A stretch of DNA of 15,812 bases from Candidatus Sulfopaludibacter sp. SbA3 (GTDB lineage: Bacteria; Acidobacteriota; Terriglobia; 20CM-2-55-15): assembly GCA_945861845.1 (NCBI GenBank), contig CAMAWS010000014.1:1-15812 (forward strand), read 5' to 3'. A model generated the notes under the pieces. The model worked only from the letters and a program-made list of their open reading frames with translations. It was not told the DNA's origin and did no database searches. Below, one piece after another: positions 1-7,229 of the stretch. Position numbers and translations under genes: made by a program. Every line of letters begins with the position of its first letter. The first letter of the stretch is position 1.

Positions 1-1575
1 GGTTATTTGCATATTGGGCACGCGAAAGCGATGTCCCTGAATTTCTTCATTGCCGCAGAGAACAATGGATTGTGCAATCTTCGCTTCGACGACACGAACC
101 CCGCCAAAGAGACGGTCGAATTCGAGCAGTCGATCATGGAGGACGTCCGATGGCTCGGCTTTGACTGGCAAGATCGGCTTTTCTACGCATCCGACTATTT
201 TGAAAAGCTGTATGAGTATGCCGTTCAACTTATTCGAGACGGCAAGGCATACGTAGACGACTTGTCGCCAGACCAAATTCGGGAATACCGCGGAACGCTG
301 ACTGAGCCGGGAAAGAATAGCCCTTTCAGAAATCGCCCGGTCGAGGAGAATCTTGACCTGTTCGCTCGAATGCGCGCCGGCGAATTCGAAGAAGGGCAGC
401 GGATTCTTCGCGCCAAGATTGACATGAGCTCAGGAAATATCAACATGCGAGATCCCGCACTCTTTCGAATCAAGAAGGAGGCGCATTACCGGGCCGGAGA
501 TAAGTGGTGCATATACCCCATGTACGACTTTGCGCATCCGATCTCCGATGCCCTGGAGGGTATAACTCACTCGCTCTGCTCGCTGGAGTACGAAGACCAC
601 CGGCCCCTGTACGATTGGTTCCTGGAAAATCTTCCTGTTTCGTGCCGTCCCGTCCAGATCGAGTTTGCCCGGCTGAGTCTCAGCTACACGGTCATGAGCA
701 AGAGAAAGTTGCTGACGCTGGTTCGGGACGGGCATGTACGCGGGTGGGACGATCCGCGGATGCCGACTCTCAGCGGCTATCGCCGCCGCGGCTATACGCC
801 GGAGGCGATCCGGAGTTTTTGTCAGATGGTTGGAGTCGGCGCCAAACGAAATGTCGTTCTCGATGTAGCAATGCTGGAACACGCGATCCGGGATGACCTT
901 AACAAGCATGCGCCTCGCGCAATGGGCGTCCTGCGGCCGCTGCGTGTTGTTATCGACAATTATCCCGAAGGCCAGTCCGAAGAACTCGATGCGGTGAACA
1001 ATCCGGAAGACCCGGCCATGGGTACGCGCAAGGTTCCATTTTCCCGCGTCCTTTATCTGGAGCGTGATGACTTCCGCGAAGATCCGCCGAAGCAATTCTT
1101 CAGGCTTGCACCCGGGCGGGAAGTCCGGTTGCGTTACGCGTACTTCATCAAATGCAAGGATGTGATCAAGGACGATTCCGGCAACATTGTTGAGCTTCGA
1201 TGCACCTACGACCCGGCAACGCGCGGAGGAGATTCTCCTGACGGCCGCTCACCAAAGTCGACATTGCACTGGGTCTCGGCGGCCCACGCGCTGCCTGCGG
1301 AAATTCGTCTTTACGACCGCCTGTTCAACAAGGAACGGCCTGACGATGATGAAGATTTCACCACATCCCTTAACCCTCAGTCCCTGGATGTCGTAAACGA
1401 TAGCTGGCTGGAACCGCACCTCGGATCAGCAAAACCGGGAGACCGGTGCCAGTTTGAACGGATTGGATATTTCTGCGTAGATCCTGACTCTACGCCAGGC
1501 AAGCTGGTCTTCAACCGAACGGTCACGCTTCGGGATACATGGGCGAAGATTGAAAATAAAAACGCCAGGCCATAA
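1..1575 (+). CDS. glnS: Glutaminyl-tRNA synthetase, 5'-truncated by the window edge
   Basis: Class I aminoacyl-tRNA synthetase that charges tRNA-Gln with glutamine in the cytoplasm. Frame 1 is open from base 1 to TAA at 1573-1575 (524 codons). It opens with [10 protein letters not shown], containing the class I HIGH signature at fragment residues 4-7; the second signature VMSKRKL is at about 231-237. [46 protein letters not shown] and [10 protein letters not shown] are typical of GlnRS and separate it from bacterial GluRS. The C-terminal half is the beta-barrel anticodon-binding region and ends near [16 protein letters not shown]. Compared with the E. coli enzyme (554 aa), about 35 N-terminal residues lie outside the window. 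A TTG at 7-9 could pass as a start, but the motif begins upstream of it, so this is a truncation. Its stop is 11 nt from the stop of the convergent methyltransferase gene. Its presence suggests direct Gln-tRNA synthesis rather than sole reliance on GatCAB; that is an inference. Confidence 0.97.
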   Translation, partial: GYLHIGHAKAMSLNFFIAAENNGLCNLRFDDTNPAKETVEFEQSIMEDVRWLGFDWQDRLFYASDYFEKLYEYAVQLIRDGKAYVDDLSPDQIREYRGTLTEPGKNSPFRNRPVEENLDLFARMRAGEFEEGQRILRAKIDMSSGNINMRDPALFRIKKEAHYRAGDKWCIYPMYDFAHPISDALEGITHSLCSLEYEDHRPLYDWFLENLPVSCRPVQIEFARLSLSYTVMSKRKLLTLVRDGHVRGWDDPRMPTLSGYRRRGYTPEAIRSFCQMVGVGAKRNVVLDVAMLEHAIRDDLNKHAPRAMGVLRPLRVVIDNYPEGQSEELDAVNNPEDPAMGTRKVPFSRVLYLERDDFREDPPKQFFRLAPGREVRLRYAYFIKCKDVIKDDSGNIVELRCTYDPATRGGDSPDGRSPKSTLHWVSAAHALPAEIRLYDRLFNKERPDDDEDFTTSLNPQSLDVVNDSWLEPHLGSAKPGDRCQFERIGYFCVDPDSTPGKLVFNRTVTLRDTWAKIENKNARP

Positions 1576-1582
1576 GACCGCG
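1553..1582 (-). terminator. Probable intrinsic terminator of the methyltransferase unit
   Basis: Read on the minus strand, four bases after the methyltransferase TGA, CGCGGTC (1582-1576) pairs with GGCC (1571-1568) and GCG (1565-1563), around a UUAU loop and across a two-base UG bulge. The hairpin is followed directly by TTTTTATTTT (1562-1553). It overlaps the last codons and stop of the convergent glnS. On the plus strand no T-run follows, so it should work only for minus-strand transcripts. Seven pairs including one G-U make this moderate, not certain. Confidence 0.5.
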
Positions 1583-1586
1583 ATTC

Positions 1587-2321
1587 TCAGGACTTGATCC
1601 CGACGAAGATCTCCCGCCCCCACGGATCGGGCTCCATTCGCGCCGAGAATCCAGTCTCCGTCAAAAGCCGCAGCCAGTCATTTCTAGAAAACATTCCGAA
1701 TACGTGCGTTTCGTTTTCCACTCTCACTGGCGCCGTGCGAGGCTCGCGCATTAGATAGACGAAATCCACGGTGTAGGTCGTGTCGCTGGGATCAGGGTCG
1801 AATGTCCACTCAAAATAACGAATGCTGCGTTCTTCACTGTCGTGTCCGCCATGTGTGGTCAACGAAACAAACGTTTCGCGAACCACATCAGGAAACAACA
1901 AGGCGACGCCTCCCTGCTTGCAATGGATAAAAGCCGTTTCCATCGCCAAGCGAAGATCCGATTCAGTCGTCATATACATTATCGCGTCGTGGACAAAGAC
2001 GGCGTCAAACTCCCTGGCCAGACGAAGGCGGCGCATATCGCCTAAAATATGCTCGCACTCCGGGTTCAGCCCACCGCTTACATCGAGCATTGACTGCGAT
2101 AGGTCGACCAGCGTCAACTGGAAGTGCGCCTTCAGGTGAGAAGCATTGTTTCCACCACCGCTCCCAAGCTCCAGTACGGTTTGTGGAGCCATAGGGCTGG
2201 CGTCGAGTAGCATCTTCCTGGCAAAGCCAGCTTCCTCGGCATAATCAGCAGGCGCGGAAAGCAAGGGCCACCAGGAAGCGAGTTCGTCGTAGAGTCTTGC
2301 TGTCTTAGGTGTGGACGGCAT
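1587..2321 (-). CDS. Class I SAM-dependent methyltransferase (DesVI-like family)
   Basis: A 244-residue Rossmann-fold methyltransferase. Motif I is VLELGSGGGNNASHL (49-63), the acidic ribose-binding residue is D73 in LTLVDLSQSML, and GDMRRLRL (94-101) is the adenine-contacting region. FDAVFVHDAIMYMTT follows as motif IV. The C-terminus GREIFVGIKS and the overall layout resemble the sugar N,N-dimethyltransferase (DesVI/TylM1) family, but no sugar-pathway genes are nearby, so the substrate is unknown. The ATG start overlaps the 3' end of the upstream ACT-domain gene by 17 nt, which suggests translational coupling; no good Shine-Dalgarno sequence is visible. The protein has no signal peptide or membrane segment and is expected to be cytoplasmic. 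A terminator-like hairpin follows four bases after the stop. Confidence 0.85.
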   Translation of the reverse strand: MPSTPKTARLYDELASWWPLLSAPADYAEEAGFARKMLLDASPMAPQTVLELGSGGGNNASHLKAHFQLTLVDLSQSMLDVSGGLNPECEHILGDMRRLRLAREFDAVFVHDAIMYMTTESDLRLAMETAFIHCKQGGVALLFPDVVRETFVSLTTHGGHDSEERSIRYFEWTFDPDPSDTTYTVDFVYLMREPRTAPVRVENETHVFGMFSRNDWLRLLTETGFSARMEPDPWGREIFVGIKS

Positions 2322-2700
2322 GGCCGTAGGCGCCTAGCGCCTGGATTGCGGTATCCAGTTGCTCTTCATTCACGAGCATGTAGTCGGTCTCGTGTGTGGC
2401 AATGGGGAAAATGCCGACACCGGCATTCGCAAGCGGCTCTGCAACGGAAGCAATGATGCCGTAGAATCCGAAATCGAGGGGTCCTTCAAATCTAAATGCG
2501 CGCCAGCCACTTGCGCCACGTACGTCACTCGGCAGGTATTTTTCGGAACAGACAATCGACAATTCATCCTTGGCCTGGGTCAGCGACCAGAACTCCCCCT
2601 GCATTGCCCACTTGGGCAGCGGCGTCCCGGGGTCCAAGCGGCACACTGCATATCGATCGGCTAACAACGTAAGTGTCAGAAGTGCCCGAGGCTTTGTCAT
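2305..2700 (-). CDS. ACT-domain (CASTOR/ACT_7-type) small protein
   Basis: A 131-residue protein from the ATG at 2700. A TTG three codons upstream (2709) is a possible alternative start. The pattern LTLLADRYAVCRLDP near the N-terminus, WSLTQAKDELSIVC in the middle and EGPLDFGFYGIIASVAEPL followed by AGVGIFPIATHETDYMLV is characteristic of bacterial proteins with the tandem ACT fold related to CASTOR, which are amino-acid-sensing modules. The ligand is not known for the bacterial members. The stop lies inside the methyltransferase gene (17-nt overlap), so the two are probably co-expressed. No Shine-Dalgarno sequence precedes the ATG. An extended -10-like sequence lies only 8 nt upstream, raising the possibility of a leaderless transcript. 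Family assignment is fairly secure; the function is open. Confidence 0.85.
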   Translation of the reverse strand: MTKPRALLTLTLLADRYAVCRLDPGTPLPKWAMQGEFWSLTQAKDELSIVCSEKYLPSDVRGASGWRAFRFEGPLDFGFYGIIASVAEPLANAGVGIFPIATHETDYMLVNEEQLDTAIQALGAYGHAVHT

Positions 2701-2705
2701 TGTTC

Positions 2706-2861
2706 TCAATAGTAACAGGAGTTGTGCTTAAGGAAGCGTCTCAAACCATCTGTCGATGGGCCCGGAAGAACGCGGCCGGCGTGGTGGCCAGTAAAATCCG
2801 CAGTGCCTGTAACCACTGTCGTAAGGAATGCACAGATTGCCAGACGAACAGGAGCTTTCAT
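2706..2861 (-). CDS. Possible small secreted peptide (51 aa), unrecognised
   Basis: An ATG follows directly on the TAA of the M24 peptidase gene (2862-2864), with no bases between them, and opens 51 codons ending in TGA at 2706-2708. The product begins MKAPVRLAICAFLTTVVTGTA, which looks like a signal peptide: K2 and R6, a hydrophobic stretch and a GTA-like cleavage site. It ends LRRFLKHNSCYY. I do not recognise the family. The final residues vaguely recall the start of a c-type haem site, but no CxxCH is present, so it could also be a decayed remnant. There is no Shine-Dalgarno sequence; translation would depend on termination-reinitiation from the peptidase gene. An open frame this short can arise by chance. 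Confidence 0.25.
   Translation of the reverse strand: MKAPVRLAICAFLTTVVTGTADFTGHHAGRVLPGPSTDGLRRFLKHNSCYY
2709..2717 (-). promoter_or_regulatory. Candidate extended -10 promoter for the ACT/methyltransferase pair
   Basis: On the minus strand TGT-TACTAT matches the extended -10 pattern TGn-TAnnnT. Its last base is 8 nt before the ATG at 2700, so initiation would fall about one or two bases upstream of the start codon. I see no clear -35. This is a short-motif match and could be chance. Confidence 0.22.
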
Positions 2862-4316
2862 TTACCGGGACTTCATGAAAGCTTCAACTTCCTCGACCGT
2901 GCGCGGGACCTTGGCCGAAAGGCTTTTCAAGCCGGTTTCAGTGAGTATGAATGAATCTTCGATTCGAACGCCGATGTCCACGTACTTCCTAACAGCCGGG
3001 CGGACTTTCGCGATGAAGGCAGCGTTTTCCCGGGTATCCGGTAGATTGTCGAGCGCGGACTGGCGAATGTATATTCCGGGCTCGACTACAAACGCCATGC
3101 CCGGAGCCAGTGGACGGTTTCGTTCACCGACGTCGTGTACGTCCATTCCAATCCAGTGACTGGCGCCGTGGGTGTACCACAACCTGTACTGGTCGCCTGA
3201 CGCATCTGTGATCAATCCAAGTTTCAGAAGGCCCTGCTTGATTATTTCGACGGTCTTGTCATGGATGTCGGAGAGCCTGGCCCCGGCCCTTGCCACCTTC
3301 ATACCCTCAGCCTGCGCCTGTAGCACAAGGTTATAAATGTCCTTTTGCGCTGAGGTGAACGCTCCGTTGACAGGATATGTCCGTGTGATATCCACAGTCA
3401 TGTATTTGTAGTACGCCGCCGCATCGACAAGCACCAGGTCTCCGGACTCCATCTTTCGGCTCGACTTGCTGTAATGGAGGGTGGTTGCATTAGGCCCGCT
3501 GCCAACTATGGACGGATAACCCCAGTCGAACGCGCCGTTCTTCTTGAACACATACTCGATTGCCGCCTCCACTTCATATTCATATGCACCCGGCCGCGCA
3601 GCCTTCATGCCGGCGAGATGCGCTTCGCTCGAAATTGCGCCGCTCTCCTCGAGAATCTTCTGCTCGTAGGGAGTCTTTGACTGGCGCAGGCCATTCAGAA
3701 TAGGGGTCGCGTCGCTCGCGGTAAAGCCGAAGAACCTCTCCCTCAATTTGTTGACGAACTGATAATTGGGCGGCAATTCGCCTGAAACGCCGGGTCCTGG
3801 CGCGAGCATGATGTGGAGGGCTGCGCGGTTTTGCTTTAGCGCCCCCGTGAACCTCGCATACTCTTGCGATGCCGCGGAAGCGTCGTAAGGCCGGCCGCTG
3901 AAAATTGCAGCAAGGAATGGCTCAAACTCAGTAGCCAGGTAAACCGTCGCGATTCCGCTCTCCTCGGTTGCCTCATTCTGGCTGAGCAGGCGCCCTTCCC
4001 AGTGTTCGCGGACGGGGTCACGAGGCTTCACGAACAGGATTTCTTTGCGCTCGACGTTACCCGGCATCAGGACCAATATGGTTTCTTCCTGGTCAAGGCC
4101 CGTCAGGTAGTAGAGATTGCTATCCTGCCGAAACTCGTAATCCACGTCGCCTGAGTACTGCTTAACTGGAGCGCTCCACAGGATTAGCATGGACTCTGGA
4201 GTCAGCCGCTCCATCAATCGCGCACGCCTCGCCTTCAGGTCATTCTGAAATTCCTGCCCGGAGACCGGGCCAGCCATTACTGCAATCAGCACGGCGATCA
4301 GAATCGGATATCTCAC
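2862..4316 (-). CDS. Secreted M24B metallopeptidase (Xaa-Pro aminopeptidase-like)
   Basis: A 484-residue aminopeptidase P-type enzyme expected to remove N-terminal residues preceding proline. It has an N-terminal signal peptide (residues 1-20, cleavage near VSG/QEF), then the aminopeptidase P N-terminal domain (about 25-165, with RQDSNLYYLTGLDQ) and the pita-bread catalytic domain (about 210-465). By alignment of motifs with E. coli PepP, the dinuclear metal ligands are D298 and D309 (VDAAAYYKYMTVDITRTYPV), H387 (THGASHWIGMDVHDVG), E412 (VEPGIYI) and E453 (VRIEDSF). H383 and H394 match the other conserved histidines. The gap between the two glutamates is 41 residues against 23 in E. coli PepP, so there is an insert of about 18. 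The start is GTG at 4316, with GGAGG nine bases upstream, and overlaps the upstream stop by 4 nt. Export to the periplasm is unusual compared with cytoplasmic PepP. Confidence 0.93.
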   Translation of the reverse strand: MRYPILIAVLIAVMAGPVSGQEFQNDLKARRARLMERLTPESMLILWSAPVKQYSGDVDYEFRQDSNLYYLTGLDQEETILVLMPGNVERKEILFVKPRDPVREHWEGRLLSQNEATEESGIATVYLATEFEPFLAAIFSGRPYDASAASQEYARFTGALKQNRAALHIMLAPGPGVSGELPPNYQFVNKLRERFFGFTASDATPILNGLRQSKTPYEQKILEESGAISSEAHLAGMKAARPGAYEYEVEAAIEYVFKKNGAFDWGYPSIVGSGPNATTLHYSKSSRKMESGDLVLVDAAAYYKYMTVDITRTYPVNGAFTSAQKDIYNLVLQAQAEGMKVARAGARLSDIHDKTVEIIKQGLLKLGLITDASGDQYRLWYTHGASHWIGMDVHDVGERNRPLAPGMAFVVEPGIYIRQSALDNLPDTRENAAFIAKVRPAVRKYVDIGVRIEDSFILTETGLKSLSAKVPRTVEEVEAFMKSR

Positions 4317-4855
4317 GGGGTTGATCCTCCTGGAATGCTCAAGACGGACGCCCGATCATCCTTATGCGGCACGAACGGACCGTCGACAAACCGAAACTTG
4401 ACTGTATATGTTGAAGGCTTGCCCTGCATTGTGGCCATCGCCTGAAACGTGGCCGATCCCTGCGGCTCGAACTGCTGAGGCTCAACTTGCGCCTCCAGGG
4501 TTTGCGGAAACCTGCCGGATGTATCGATCAGATCCACCACGACAGATATTCCGCTTACGGTAAAATCCGTGCGGTTGCCCACGGTACCGCGAACAATGAC
4601 CATGTTGCCTGTAATTTCGTGTTCGAGAGTCTTCAATGAAAGGGGCTGCGCGCCATCGGGCGCCAGGGGAATCATGGCCTGCAGGTACCGATCGTCCATT
4701 GGCAGCAGGTAAGAGGCGACATCGGTTGCCATCGTCGCGATGATGAATCCAAAGATGACTGCTATGGCAATCGCGCCATAAATGCGGCCATTATTCTTTC
4801 CCGCACCTGAGTAAGTAAGATCGACTTGAAAATCGTCTTTTCCGGGATCAGGCAT
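4313..4855 (-). CDS. Single-pass membrane protein with FxLYD/DUF3426-like extracytoplasmic domain
   Basis: A 180-residue protein of unassigned function. Residues 1-24 are polar and include K20 and R24. About 25-51 form one hydrophobic membrane segment (GAIAIAVIFGFIIATMAT onward). Residues 77-158 look like an all-beta domain: LEHEITGNMVIVRGTV, then VSGISVVVDLID, with later strands near ATFQAMATM and YTVKFRFVDGP. This resembles FxLYD or DUF3426-type domains that face the periplasm; the assignment is by pattern only. The stop overlaps the GTG of the M24 peptidase by 4 nt, so the two are likely produced together, and both would act outside the cytoplasm. The ATG lacks a Shine-Dalgarno sequence (the preceding bases are TCCAACCAATT), and the start sits only 20 nt after the ribosomal-cluster terminator. 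Confidence 0.75.
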   Translation of the reverse strand: MPDPGKDDFQVDLTYSGAGKNNGRIYGAIAIAVIFGFIIATMATDVASYLLPMDDRYLQAMIPLAPDGAQPLSLKTLEHEITGNMVIVRGTVGNRTDFTVSGISVVVDLIDTSGRFPQTLEAQVEPQQFEPQGSATFQAMATMQGKPSTYTVKFRFVDGPFVPHKDDRASVLSIPGGSTP

Positions 4856-4866
4856 AATTGGTTGGA

Positions 4867-4875
4867 ATCATATCA
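4867..4875 (-). promoter_or_regulatory. Candidate extended -10 promoter for the membrane protein/peptidase pair
   Basis: On the minus strand TGA-TATGAT fits the extended -10 pattern and its first T is the last base of the terminator T-tract. The hexamer ends 11 nt before the ATG at 4855, so a start site would lie about 3-5 nt before the gene. No convincing -35 is seen; that region falls in the terminator stem. Low confidence. Confidence 0.27.
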
Positions 4876-4963
4876 AAAAGAGAGGGCCGGAGAATTTCAG
4901 TTACGAAGGTGAATTCTTCTGATTAAAGAATGTTCCTTCGGCACTAAATTTTCCGGCCCTCTC
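4875..4963 (-). terminator. Long nested hairpin plus T-tract, terminator of the ribosomal cluster
   Basis: On the minus strand GAGAGGGCCGGAAAATTT (4963-4946) pairs with AAATTCTCCGGCCCTCTC (4897-4880), 17 of 18 positions, and is followed at once by TTTTT (4879-4875). Inside the loop is a second stem, CGAAGG (4940-4935 with 4909-4904), and inside that a third, ATTCTT with AAGAAT (4931-4926 with 4918-4913) around a seven-base loop. It sits about 90 nt after the rplQ stop, with no gene in between. On the plus strand no T-run follows, so the signal is directional. It is much longer than a minimal terminator. Confidence 0.8.
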
Positions 4964-5053
4964 CAGTGGAAAAATGATCGGCCGCGAATGGAAGCCCCTG
5001 TGCAAAGAGCGACGGCGCAAAAGCTAAGGCAAGGAGGCAGCCATAAAATAATT
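4964..5053. other. Spacer between rplQ and its terminator, nothing recognised
   Basis: About 90 bases of apparent 3' untranslated sequence of the rplQ transcript. I see no start codon with a ribosome binding site, no hairpin of note and no convincing promoter on either strand. The plus-strand open frame that begins here only mirrors rplQ and rpoA. Confidence 0.5.
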
Positions 5054-5500
5054 CTATTTCTTCTCTTCTTTGTCTTTCTTGCCAGCCTTCTTGTCTTCCT
5101 TGCCCTTGGCCTTGTCCGTTTTCTCCGCTTTCTTCACTGCAAGCTCACTACCCAGCAATTCAATAATAGCGAGATCGGCGCCATCGCCTTTGCGGTTTCC
5201 GAGCTTGATGATTCGGCTGTAACCGCCTTTGCGGTCCGCAAAACGGGGCGCTATCGTATCGAAAACTCTCTTGGCTGCGCTTTCCTTCAACACATAGGCC
5301 AGGACCTGCCGCCGGGCATGCAGGCTGTCCTGCTTGCCGAGAGTAATCATTTTTTCAGCCAGAGGCCTGATTTCCTTGGCCTTCGGAAGCGTCGTCATCA
5401 CCCGCTCGTGTTCGAGCAGCGATGTCACCATGTTTCGCAGCAAGGCTCGCCGGTGCGTGCTATTGCGGCTCAGCTTCCGATTTGTGTTTCTGTGTCGCAT
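5054..5500 (-). CDS. rplQ: 50S ribosomal protein L17
   Basis: Large-subunit protein near the exit tunnel. The core MRHRNTNRKLSRNSTHRRAL through VMTTLPKAKEIRPLAEKMI and RKGGYSRIIKLGNRKGDGA is standard bL17 (E. coli 127 aa). The protein is 148 residues because of a C-terminal tail (121-148) in which 13 of 28 residues are lysine, the rest mostly Glu, Asp and Ala. The ATG at 5500 follows GAGGAA, and the rpoA stop is 12 nt upstream. It is the last gene of the alpha operon here, as in most bacteria. Confidence 0.98.
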   Translation of the reverse strand: MRHRNTNRKLSRNSTHRRALLRNMVTSLLEHERVMTTLPKAKEIRPLAEKMITLGKQDSLHARRQVLAYVLKESAAKRVFDTIAPRFADRKGGYSRIIKLGNRKGDGADLAIIELLGSELAVKKAEKTDKAKGKEDKKAGKKDKEEKK

Positions 5501-5512
5501 GTCATTTCCTCA

Positions 5513-6517
5513 CTAAACTGCCTGGTCCGCAGACTCGCGCTTGATTGGCCGGCCGGCATCATCCATCTTCATACCAAGCTCAAGGCCCATGTGGGCAAGG
5601 ATCTCCTTGATCTCGTTGAGAGACTTCCGACCGAAGTTCTTGGTCTTAAGCATCTCCGCTTCGGACTTCGTCACAAGTTCGCCTATTGTTCGGATATTGG
5701 CGTTCTTAAGGCAGTTGTATGAACGCACCGAAAGTTCAAGTTCGTCTACGGACTTGTTCAGGTGCTCGAGAACGGCATCCTGGCGAATTTCGGCGGGCTC
5801 CTCAACAGCCTCTACCTTCTCTTCAAACTGAATGAAGATCTGCATATGATCCTTGATCAGTTTTGCCGCGAGGCCCAGGGAATCCTGGGGTGTAATTGAC
5901 CCATTCGTCCAGATTTCGATGGTTAGTTTGTCGTAGTCCGTAACCTGCCCCAGGCGCGCAGCTTCAACGTAGTAATTCACTTTGCGCACAGGCGAATGGA
6001 CGGAATCGACCGGAATGTATCCGATACCTAGATCTTCATCAAAGTTCCGGTCGGCCGAAACGTAACCGCGCCCGTTCTGGACGCGCATCTCGATCTGCAA
6101 TGACCCACCCTCGCTGACTGTCCCTATGTACACATTCTTGTCGAGAATTTCGACTGTAGCATCGTGCTCGATCTGGCCAGAAGTGTATGAGCCTGGACCG
6201 GAGGCCTTCAGGTATATCGTCTTCGGCTCGTCGCCATGCAGCTTCAACGGGATCTGCTTGAGATTGAGGATGATGTCTGTGGCATCTTCGACGGCGCCAG
6301 GAATCGACGAAAACTCGTGCAGCACGCCTTCGATCTTGATGGCGGTAATCGCAGCGCCTTCAATCGAAGAGAGCAGTACACGACGGAGAGCATTACCAAT
6401 CGTCGTGCCGAATCCGCGCTCAAACGGCTGGGCTGAAAACTGGGCGTACAAATCCGTAGCCGGCGGATCACTGACAACGGTTAATCTTTTCGGTTTTTGA
6501 AAACCTTTCCACTGCAT
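5513..6517 (-). CDS. rpoA: DNA-directed RNA polymerase subunit alpha
   Basis: The alpha subunit dimerises through its N-terminal domain to nucleate RNA polymerase assembly and uses its C-terminal domain to contact UP elements and activators. At 334 residues it has the usual length. The N-terminal domain (about 1-232) includes [20 protein letters not shown]; an acidic linker (VEAVEEPAE) follows. The C-terminal domain (about 250-315) has [20 protein letters not shown], in which R265 and N268 fall at the same residue numbers as the DNA-contacting residues of E. coli alpha. The ATG start is preceded by GAGGA with nine bases between. It lies between rpsD and rplQ, the standard alpha-operon position. 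Confidence 0.99.
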   Translation of the reverse strand: MQWKGFQKPKRLTVVSDPPATDLYAQFSAQPFERGFGTTIGNALRRVLLSSIEGAAITAIKIEGVLHEFSSIPGAVEDATDIILNLKQIPLKLHGDEPKTIYLKASGPGSYTSGQIEHDATVEILDKNVYIGTVSEGGSLQIEMRVQNGRGYVSADRNFDEDLGIGYIPVDSVHSPVRKVNYYVEAARLGQVTDYDKLTIEIWTNGSITPQDSLGLAAKLIKDHMQIFIQFEEKVEAVEEPAEIRQDAVLEHLNKSVDELELSVRSYNCLKNANIRTIGELVTKSEAEMLKTKNFGRKSLNEIKEILAHMGLELGMKMDDAGRPIKRESADQAV

Positions 6518-6538
6518 CTAATTTTGTCCTCGATAAGC

Positions 6539-7168
6539 TTATTTAGAGTACAACTCCACAATCATTCGTTCCTGGATGGGCAGGTTCACGTCTTCGCGTT
6601 TCGGCAGGCCAAGGATCTTGCCCGTTACAGCTTCGGCGTTGAGTTCGAGCCAATGAGGCGTACCACGGCCGCCAACCAGTTCGAGGGCGGTGACAACCTG
6701 CGGATTCTTCTTCATCTTCTCTTTTACGCTGATCTCGTGACCAACGGTAACCTGGAACGAGGGAATGTTCACTTTCTTGCCGTTGACGAGAACATGCCCA
6801 TGACGGACGAACTGCCTGGCCTGGGCGTGGCTGGTCGCAAAGCCGAGGCGCACCAGAACATTGTCCAGCCGTCTTTCCAGGTGAGCGAGCAGGTTCTCAC
6901 CGGTTACGCCCTTCTGTCGCGCGGCCTTCTCGAAGTAGTTGCGGAACTGGTTCTCCAGAATGCCGTAAATACGCTTTACCTTCTGCTTCTCTCTCAACTG
7001 GAGGCCATAACCAACGATCTTCGCCTTGCGGCCGCTTCCGTGCTGTCCTGGGGGGAAATTTCGCTTTTCGATGCCGCACGACGGCTTGAAACAACGCTCG
7101 CCCTTCAGGAACAGCTTCATTCCTTCTCTGCGGCACAGACGACATACAGGTCCACAGTATCTAGCCAA
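6539..7168 (-). CDS. rpsD: 30S ribosomal protein S4, TTG start
   Basis: Primary 16S rRNA-binding protein of the small subunit, and a translational regulator in several bacteria. With the TTG at 7168 the product has 209 residues (E. coli 206) and begins [18 protein letters not shown]. Cysteines at 9, 12, 26 and 31 match the zinc-binding set of Thermus S4. The S4 RNA-binding domain follows at about 97-160 ([21 protein letters not shown]). The frame runs open 58 codons upstream with no similarity to S4, and AAGGAG at 7183-7178, nine bases from the TTG, settles the start. A perfect hairpin lies in the 61-nt spacer upstream (7197-7216). Confidence 0.97.
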   Translation of the reverse strand: MARYCGPVCRLCRREGMKLFLKGERCFKPSCGIEKRNFPPGQHGSGRKAKIVGYGLQLREKQKVKRIYGILENQFRNYFEKAARQKGVTGENLLAHLERRLDNVLVRLGFATSHAQARQFVRHGHVLVNGKKVNIPSFQVTVGHEISVKEKMKKNPQVVTALELVGGRGTPHWLELNAEAVTGKILGLPKREDVNLPIQERMIVELYSK

Positions 7169-7196
7169 TGTTTGCTTCTCCTTAAACCATTCCAAT

Positions 7197-7216
7197 GGAT
7201 GCCCTGAACGGCATCC
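7197..7216 (-). promoter_or_regulatory. Hairpin in the rpsK-rpsD spacer
   Basis: On the minus strand GGATGCC (7216-7210) and GGCATCC (7203-7197) form a perfect seven-pair stem with a six-base loop. It is followed by CCATTGGAATGG, which could form a second small stem, and then by the rpsD ribosome binding site. No T-run follows, so it is not a terminator. It could be a regulatory or processing element of rpsD mRNA; the function is inferred from position only. Confidence 0.4.
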
Positions 7217-7229
7217 TCGAATCGTACCG

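Noticed and set aside
430..1095. 221-codon minus-strand open frame inside glnS
   Set aside because: Complement of well-conserved GlnRS coding sequence.
2701..2861. Terminator after the M24 peptidase gene
   Set aside because: GC-rich short palindromes exist (GGCC repeats) but none is followed by a T-run on the minus strand.
4988..5722. 244-codon plus-strand open frame over rplQ and rpoA
   Set aside because: It mirrors two certain genes on the other strand; its apparent hydrophobic start is the complement of the lysine-rich L17 tail. It shows no family similarity.
6497..7207. 236-codon plus-strand open frame antisense to rpsD
   Set aside because: Long antisense frames are expected opposite biased, GC-rich ribosomal genes; there is no recognisable protein.
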